Assembly (NCBI GenBank): GCA_036172665.1
Contig: CM069869.1
Span: forward strand, 5,022,001-5,086,000
DNA length: 64,000 bases
Direction: 5' to 3'
Source of the DNA: Prosopocoilus inquinatus
Lineage: Eukaryota; Arthropoda; Insecta; Coleoptera; Lucanidae
Shown here piece by piece: positions 58,241 to 64,000 of this stretch (the first letter of the stretch is position 1; each line of letters starts with the position of its first letter). The notes beneath the pieces are model-generated. The model was not told where the DNA came from and did no database searches. It saw only the letters and a list, made by a program, of their open reading frames with translations. The translations under genes and the position numbers were made by a program.

Positions 58241-60516
58241 CTTCTTGTAAGTCGTTGAGACAGTCATTAAAAAAAAGTTATTAAAAAAAAACAGTGTAAA
58301 CTGTAAATAGCACAAATTTATATAGTAAATTAATTGACGTTTATTGTAATCTTTATTAAAATTACAGGCTGATTGTCTGATTGACCCAGGCTGATGAGAA
58401 TGCGGTTCTTCGACGGACGACGTGGCAAAAAAAAGAATCACTGCAAGCTGGAAATTAAAAAAAAAAACAAAGACATCGTCCAGTTTTTCCAATTTCCATA
58501 TGTAGACCCGATTCAATTTCAAAATAAATAAATCATAAAATTCCTACGAAACATTGTGGAAACTTAGGACAGCCGAAGCGGTCTAAACTGCGAGATGAAC
58601 AAAAAATTAACAAATCCTTGATTTCCTAAACGCAATTGCTACGAATAAAGCTATTTTTAAATTATCAAGGTCTGAACGGAATTGCGACGAATAAAGCAAA
58701 TTTTAAGTTATGATTTCGCAAAGAGACTGCGAACTCGCATTGATGAGGCATCAAATCGATCAGTTTAAATGCATCATCGTCCGCAAGCGGAATGCTTTAT
58801 TAAATAAAACGCAGTATCAATTTTCTTCTACACAAGGTGTGCTGAAGTCAAAGGAAAAATAAACTGTAACAGGTAACTGGTTCTGGTCAGGCAAAAAAAG
58901 GATCAAATTGTGTCTAACCTTGGATGATTCTGTCGACGTAAGTCTGAGTGAAATGCATACTCACTTCTAAACTAAATACTCTAAATTCTCTATACTCTAC
59001 GCTAAATTGGATTGGATTGGTTTGATAAGTTAACTTTTTTTGCTTGGTACTTAAACTCAAGCGTTTGTTCGATCAATTGTAAGCAAGTTCCGTTTACCCT
59101 AAACGGTGTTTATTGTTCTCTTCCTTCGACTAACTGTGGACAGCCTGCGGGTATTACTCAAGACCAAACATATTTCACGGCCAACAGTTTTCTAGCAGTT
59201 TCGCAATTTCCTACTATTTAACATTTCTGAAGAGAGGGGATTGGTTTTTACGGTCTGAAATGTCTCGTATAAATCAAGCAATTTAATTCCTTAATATTCG
59301 TAATATACGATTTAAAATTTTTTATATATGCAGATATCTGAGGAAGATTGCCTCCCATTGAGAACGTCGGCCGTGGCTCGATCGAATGAAATGTTTCGTG
59401 TTAAAATATACGGGCGCAATGTATTTATGGAAATACGGAGCCAAACCTGTTTACAGCACATGGCGTACTCTCTGAAGTATGAAATATATGTTATTAGACC
59501 TGGCAGTGAATGTGCAGCTGAAAGACATTCTCGCAACATTTTCAGGCGCCCTCACGCCGCCGCCGCCGCGCCGCCACCAGCATATCGAGCTGACGCAGTG
59601 TAGATAGAACCAATCCTCTAAAAAGCGCCGCTCTTCAGCAACCCTCCGAGCTGTTACTCTCTTTATGATTTACGGCTTAAACCCTTAACATACATTACCG
59701 TTAATATATGGTTCTTGCCATTTTTATTTCGACTTTGACTTGGAAAAAAATTATTACGCAAGGCGATTTATTTCAATTACGCGTGAAGGTATACTCACAA
59801 ACATGTCACTTATGTATATTTCAAAAAAAAAAGAAAAACATTTTGATTAATTAACAAACAGCACATTTAAGACATTAAAAGATTAATCCTACTACAGGAA
59901 CGCCCTTTTCTCCTTAGCACACACTGAAAGCAATTATTGCAGATTATCTTCGTTATAACCAATTTCATTCGAGTCGGATATCCCCTCCCCAAGGAAGCAA
60001 CTTAGGTCCTCTGTTTTTCACATCTTTCATTAAGGACTTGGTGAATGTAATGAATGTAAGCCATGACAGTCAATTTCAAAATTTTGTTTAAATTAGTTAA
60101 GTTTAAAACAAAATTGAATTAGTTTAGAAATTCTTTGAATACTGTTTTGGTCGAATGAATTGTAAATTAATCTAAACTTGAACTTACGTGTTCATAAACT
60201 AGTACCAACCGAAATTTATATTGGTTTATGCAGCATAGACACTCTAATTTACAGTTCAGAAAATATCCCTGGCAGTAACCGGCACGCGACCCAAGTGGAG
60301 TGGCGATAGTGGGGAGGAACTGCAGTGGTGGTACGAGGACTCTTTAAAATGCGAAGATGCGATAAACTTCGGCAGATTTTCAGTAGATCCCGAAGAAGAA
60401 CACCTTCGAAAACGTTAAAATATGAATTGAAAATGTTAGTACTGAATTTTATTGCACTAAATGTATTAAGCTGAAAATGGATCTCTTTGAGTGACGAACA
60501 ACAACCGGAAGCCAGT
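58241..60516. other. No gene recognised
   Basis: The 91-aa + frame at 59328-59603 ends in an Ala/Pro-rich stretch and could be an exon fragment, but shows no domain. CTGAGGAAG at 59338 followed by AACGTCGG at 59364 faintly echoes the 58.1-kb hammerhead, without the GAAA box. Confidence 0.35.
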
Positions 60517-60721
60517 ACATCACAATAAAGTTTGGATAAAATAAAATAAAATCAAAAATTTAAACATAGTATTGAGCTGTGGCTTGGCGCAAGCCGTCAC
60601 TCTGTGTTATTATCACATCGGGACATCACAATACAATTTGGATAAAATAAAACTAAATCAAAAATGTAAACATGGTAATCAGATGTGGCTTGGCGCAAGC
60701 CGTCGTTCCTTGTTATTATTT
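60517..60721. repeat. Two-copy tandem repeat, 106-bp period
   Basis: ACATCACAATA(A/C)A at 60517 and 60623 starts two units that share TTTGGATAAAATAAAA, a GTGGCTTGGCGCAAGCCGTC block and TGTTATTAT. GGCTTGGCGCAAGCC can form a small stem-loop in each unit. Confidence 0.85.
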
Positions 60722-61583
60722 TAAAATTGAAAGTTATACCTTCAGCACTTTAACAAACTATTAAACCAAGCATTATAAAAACGGGATTCTGAGTTCATTG
60801 CGGGCAAGTGTTTAAGTGATACAACAGGTGCAAGGTTGACTTCACACCAGAGGTGCGAACCTGGAGTGTTGATTTGACTATCGTAAATTCCGGGGTACTC
60901 TTGCTTACAAAGCCAATAAATCTTTTCGTCATCTGAAGATAAGAGTTTGAGGATTTCCGTTTCCTTCAGAACCCAAAACCTTGAGCAGCAATAAAAACAA
61001 TAAAAAGAGCTACCAGCCGGACAATATATAGCAATACATTACGTTAAAATATTAATTAAAAATAATAATTTAGCATTAAATTAAAAAATGTGTAAAGGTA
61101 CCGTAAAAGTAGAATTTTTTTAAAGAACGCTAAAAATTATTCGAATTCTAAACGCAAATTTGCTTTAAAATTTACAGAAATTAAAAACACGTTAAGCTCC
61201 GGTTGGTGGCCAAGTGCTTTGATACTCTCGTATCAGAAATTGCTCGGTTCGTTATGTTTGTACACATTTTCTTCCAATTTATTTTATTTTTTAGTTCGCC
61301 GACTTTGATATTAAATGTAACTACTCTTTCACATTTTTATTTCAATTAGCTTTGAAGTCATCATGAAAGACTAAAATTCACTCGTTCCATATGCGACGGT
61401 AGCTTTGCATCCCGGTAATTGGAAGATCACAACTTCCCGCAATTGAAGTGTACATGCCCAAATGGTTCAAACTAAAACGATCGCTAATTAGCAAGGAGTA
61501 TTTGTTCGTCCAGCTTTAAAGCATTAAGTCTTAATTTAACAAACGATTCCAATTTATATTAGACGATTACATTCGAACTCTGT
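60722..61583. other. No gene recognised
   Basis: AT-rich, without motifs or repeats that I can name. Confidence 0.4.
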
Positions 61584-61654
61584 GTCGCAATAGTTTAACT
61601 GGTGAAGCTCTGGCGAGCCACCGAATTACTCGTGTTCAAATCTCGATTGCGGCG
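61584..61654 (+). tRNA. tRNA-like gene or tRNA pseudogene
   Basis: A full cloverleaf can be drawn. Acceptor stem GTCGCAA/TTGCGGC has 7 bp with one G-U; D arm GTTT/AAGC; A box TAGTTTAACTGG fits the pol III consensus; T arm TCGTG/CTCGA has one mismatch around TTCAAAT. A T-run at 61658-61669 would terminate pol III. The anticodon stem is poor and position 33 is G instead of the near-universal U, so decoding function is unlikely. Best read as a tRNA pseudogene or head of a tRNA-derived SINE. Confidence 0.5.
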
Positions 61655-61673
61655 GACTTTTTTTTTTCATTCA

Positions 61674-61852
61674 GGGCCAGTTGTACAAAGGAGATTTAAG
61701 CTGACGCTCAACTGAAACAAGTTCTAAGTAAACAAATTTGCATAGAATCTTGATGACATATGGTAATTAACGTATTGATGAATAAAATTTGACGTTTCTT
61801 TGAACCCGGTACAGGTGAGCGTTAGCTTAAACCACCTTTGTACAATTGGACC
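61674..61852. mobile_element. 179-bp MITE with TCA target duplication
   Basis: The left end GGGCCAGTTGTACAAAGG and inverted right end GGTCCAATTGTACAAAGG continue with TTTAAGCT(G/A)ACGCTCA. TCA flanks it at 61671-61673 and 61853-61855. It sits a few bases after the terminator T-run of the tRNA-like sequence. Confidence 0.78.
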
Positions 61853-61855
61853 TCA

Positions 61856-64000
61856 GTGGAATTTTGATTTATTGAAGATGGAAGACGTATTCAGGATTTC
61901 AAGGTGAAGACGGGACAGCCTCTTCAAGGTTCCTCGAATTAACGACTGAAGTTCTGAATTCTGCTCGGATTATTTATACCGGTTTGTTTGAAAACATACT
62001 CACAATTCTGCTTGCTTAACTAGATCCCGTCATAGTTTTTAAAATAATACATGAGAGTGCGGAAAGACTGTAATCCTTGCGTTTGTTACAGTTTTCCTTT
62101 TGTGTTGAAGGAGTATATCTCCAATTTTTGTTGCGAATTCGGTCTTTGATCGTTAGATCGCGGAGCACGTTCCGCTATGAGGCGGAGTTGCGTAGTGCTT
62201 TTGGGTGCGCACGACGAACTCTCGCTGAGGTCACTTGATTTTCGCAAGTCGACTTGTGGTGCTGGTCAATTTTGTTGTTGTGTTAGAAGTTTAAGTGGAC
62301 CCCCGTTTTCTTTGAGTTTTTCACTGCTTTTGGTGCCGCTGCTTGCAATCTGCCGACGTGTACTTTCGGTATGACTCATTAATTGTTCATGAACAACTTG
62401 TACGGGAATTATTTACTACTCTCCTGTTCGTGTGGAAGCTTGTCGATTCAAGTTGATGAATCCAATCGTTTTGGCTCGTTTCTCCTTTCTTGCTCTTGTT
62501 GTGACGTCGACGTAGCCAACGCCATAAAGAGGAAAAAAAAAGATAGACTCTATCGACCCGTAACCGTCGCAGGTGGCACCCGCTTAGATCGTGGGAAACC
62601 CTTTTTTGGCAACTACGTAAGCTCGAACCATTTCTGTTTTAATGTTTCCTTCTCACCGGGTAAGTTCCGGCTTCGGCATTACATAGGGTGTGGCATCGAC
62701 TCGAGTGGCACGACTTGATTTATCTTTTTTTTCGCGGCGGCAACCTCACTGTGTTGGGTCTTTACCGTTGGCGTGGTTACACAATTAATAAACGTCAATA
62801 CGCACTGATTATGCATAAAGTTTAAGCGTGCTAATTATTTCCGCAATTTTTTAAATTGTTCTATAAAAAGTCTAATACTAAACAAAAAAAAAAGTTAACT
62901 CTATTGTTTTCTTCTTTAATTTGTACGGCGGTTCTTCCCTTAACATTAATAATGCGAAATCATCAGAACCTCTTTGATTAAAATAAACATTTAACTCGGC
63001 AAGCTCCGGTTCGAAATAAATCTGGACTCAACAAACGATTTTAGAGGCGCTCGCGATAATGCACCTTCGTGCCTGCCTGGTCGGCAGGTAATATATCAAA
63101 ATTATCGTGCTCGTCCTTTACTCGTTATTTACACAGCAGTTAGTTTCGCTGCGTGCGTATTTTACCGAACAAAGAGGAATCTTTTCTGTAAGTGAGACGC
63201 CTAAAGCAGAAAGCTCTTAAGTAAACCGTGAAAAAAGGCCTCGCCGAAAAGGAAAACATTAAAAATAACGCACGGTCCCATATTTTCATTAAGCCTCATG
63301 GTTTAGAAAAATGAAACAACTCAACCAGATTTAATACTGAATAATGTAACGAGACAGACACAAGCTCTTAATTTTACGCACTTAATAAACAAAGCCCGTA
63401 ATGTACATCAATATACAGGATGCTCTTTCACTTTGTGCCAATATATCACCACGAACGGCAACGATTGAACTCATATGTTCTTAACATAAATGTAATAGTT
63501 TTCGAGAAAAATGCAGTGGCATTTAAACTACTAAACCGTTTGAGAACTGCTGGCATAGCTAAAAGTGGAACGTGGGCGCCTCTTCAATTACGATCCGCAA
63601 CCGAAGAAGGCCAGGGTCAGTGCCTTCTTGGATCTCAAGTAGGAACGACGTAACTCAACGCCGCTCCGATCAACCGGCCCGTCGAAACGTTTACAATTTA
63701 AATTAACTTCATTACAAGTAATTAAAAGTTTAAGTATTAAATTAAAATCTAGTGCAATTCAAGAAGCTGCGGTTCGTAATTGCCGAACAAATTAAAAGCG
63801 AGGTACAAACAAATTGTCATTTCTCATTCCATATTACTTTTAAAAGAATTATAAACATTTTGCATTTACTTTGTTTCCAAGGACCGTAAGTAGTAATATT
63901 TTCACAGCTAGCTGCGAGATTGCAGCAAAAGTTTATTTACGTAAAAGGGTGAAGGAAGAACATTTTTAACGCGCTTGCCTAATTGGTGCATAAATTTTCG
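61856..64000. other. No gene recognised
   Basis: Segment 62140-62780 is G/T-rich like those at 11.4 and 53.7 kb and has two open frames (65 and 111 aa) without motifs. Confidence 0.35.
63416..63560 (+). repeat. Dispersed repeat, paired with 49812-49975
   Basis: CAGGATGCTCTTTCACTTTG, GGCAACGATTGAACTCATAT, AATAGTTTTCGAGAAAAAT and CCGTTTGAGAACTGCTGGC follow in the same order as the reverse complement of 49812-49975. Confidence 0.75.

Noticed and set aside
59338..59372. CTGAGGAAG ... AACGTCGG echo of the 58.1-kb hammerhead
   Set aside because: The GAAA box is GAGAA and helix I does not pair, so at most a relic.
1..64000. CRISPR arrays, bacterial operons or ribosome-binding sites
   Set aside because: The window is eukaryotic in character; the tandem repeats lack the short-repeat/unique-spacer pattern.

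Overview
This window looks like intergenic or intronic DNA from an arthropod nuclear genome, most likely an insect. The evidence is AT-rich sequence without dense coding, together with a mariner transposase, a Penelope-like element, CR1/Jockey-type LINE remnants, hAT, pogo and PIF/Harbinger-type elements, and the recurring insect-type motif CACCCTGTATA. I recognise no intact host protein-coding gene. Almost everything that can be named is a mobile element, a remnant of one, or a repeat. The species cannot be named from this sequence.

Layout. 0.5-3.35 kb: a decayed CR1/Jockey-type LINE with an (ATT)n tail, split by a 130-bp palindromic MITE. 3.7 kb: a hAT-type MITE. 6.2-7.0 kb: a 3' LINE remnant followed by a polypurine tract. 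8.1-9.4 kb: a seven-copy ~193-bp satellite array. 13.7-14.3 kb: a pogo/Tigger-type MITE. 14.9-17.8 kb: a hAT-type element with a perfect 8-bp target duplication, carrying a nested 1.6-kb palindromic element. 20.6-21.5, 23.3-24.0 and 24.7-24.9 kb: tandem repeats. 25.7-26.5 kb: a nearly perfect 118-bp palindrome whose arms each hold a complete hammerhead ribozyme, on opposite strands, with a diverged copy beside it. 26.6-29.2 kb: a 625-bp-period duplication split by a 5'-truncated Penelope-like element. 34.5-37.5 kb: a long-TIR element with a Tc1/mariner-type element nested in one TIR. 38.6-39.9 kb: a frameshifted mariner. 39.9-40.7 kb: a foldback-type element with tandem-repeat TIRs. 41.9-42.4 kb: another LINE 3' end. 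42.9-44.4 kb: a long inverted-repeat element. 44.6, 51.0 and 61.7 kb: small MITEs. 48.2-49.4 kb: a Harbinger-type element. 51.9 and 58.1 kb: two further hammerhead motifs. 61.6 kb: a tRNA-like sequence. The rest is AT-rich DNA with dispersed repeats.

The most interesting signal is the cluster of hammerhead self-cleaving ribozyme motifs, four with an intact core and two degenerate. It includes the head-to-head pair in the 25.9-26.1 kb palindrome, which resembles Penelope/retrozyme hammerheads but has no protein-coding partner. The second is the foldback element with ~14-bp repeats in its TIRs. The third is how many insertions are nested with clear target-site duplications, which gives a readable relative chronology.
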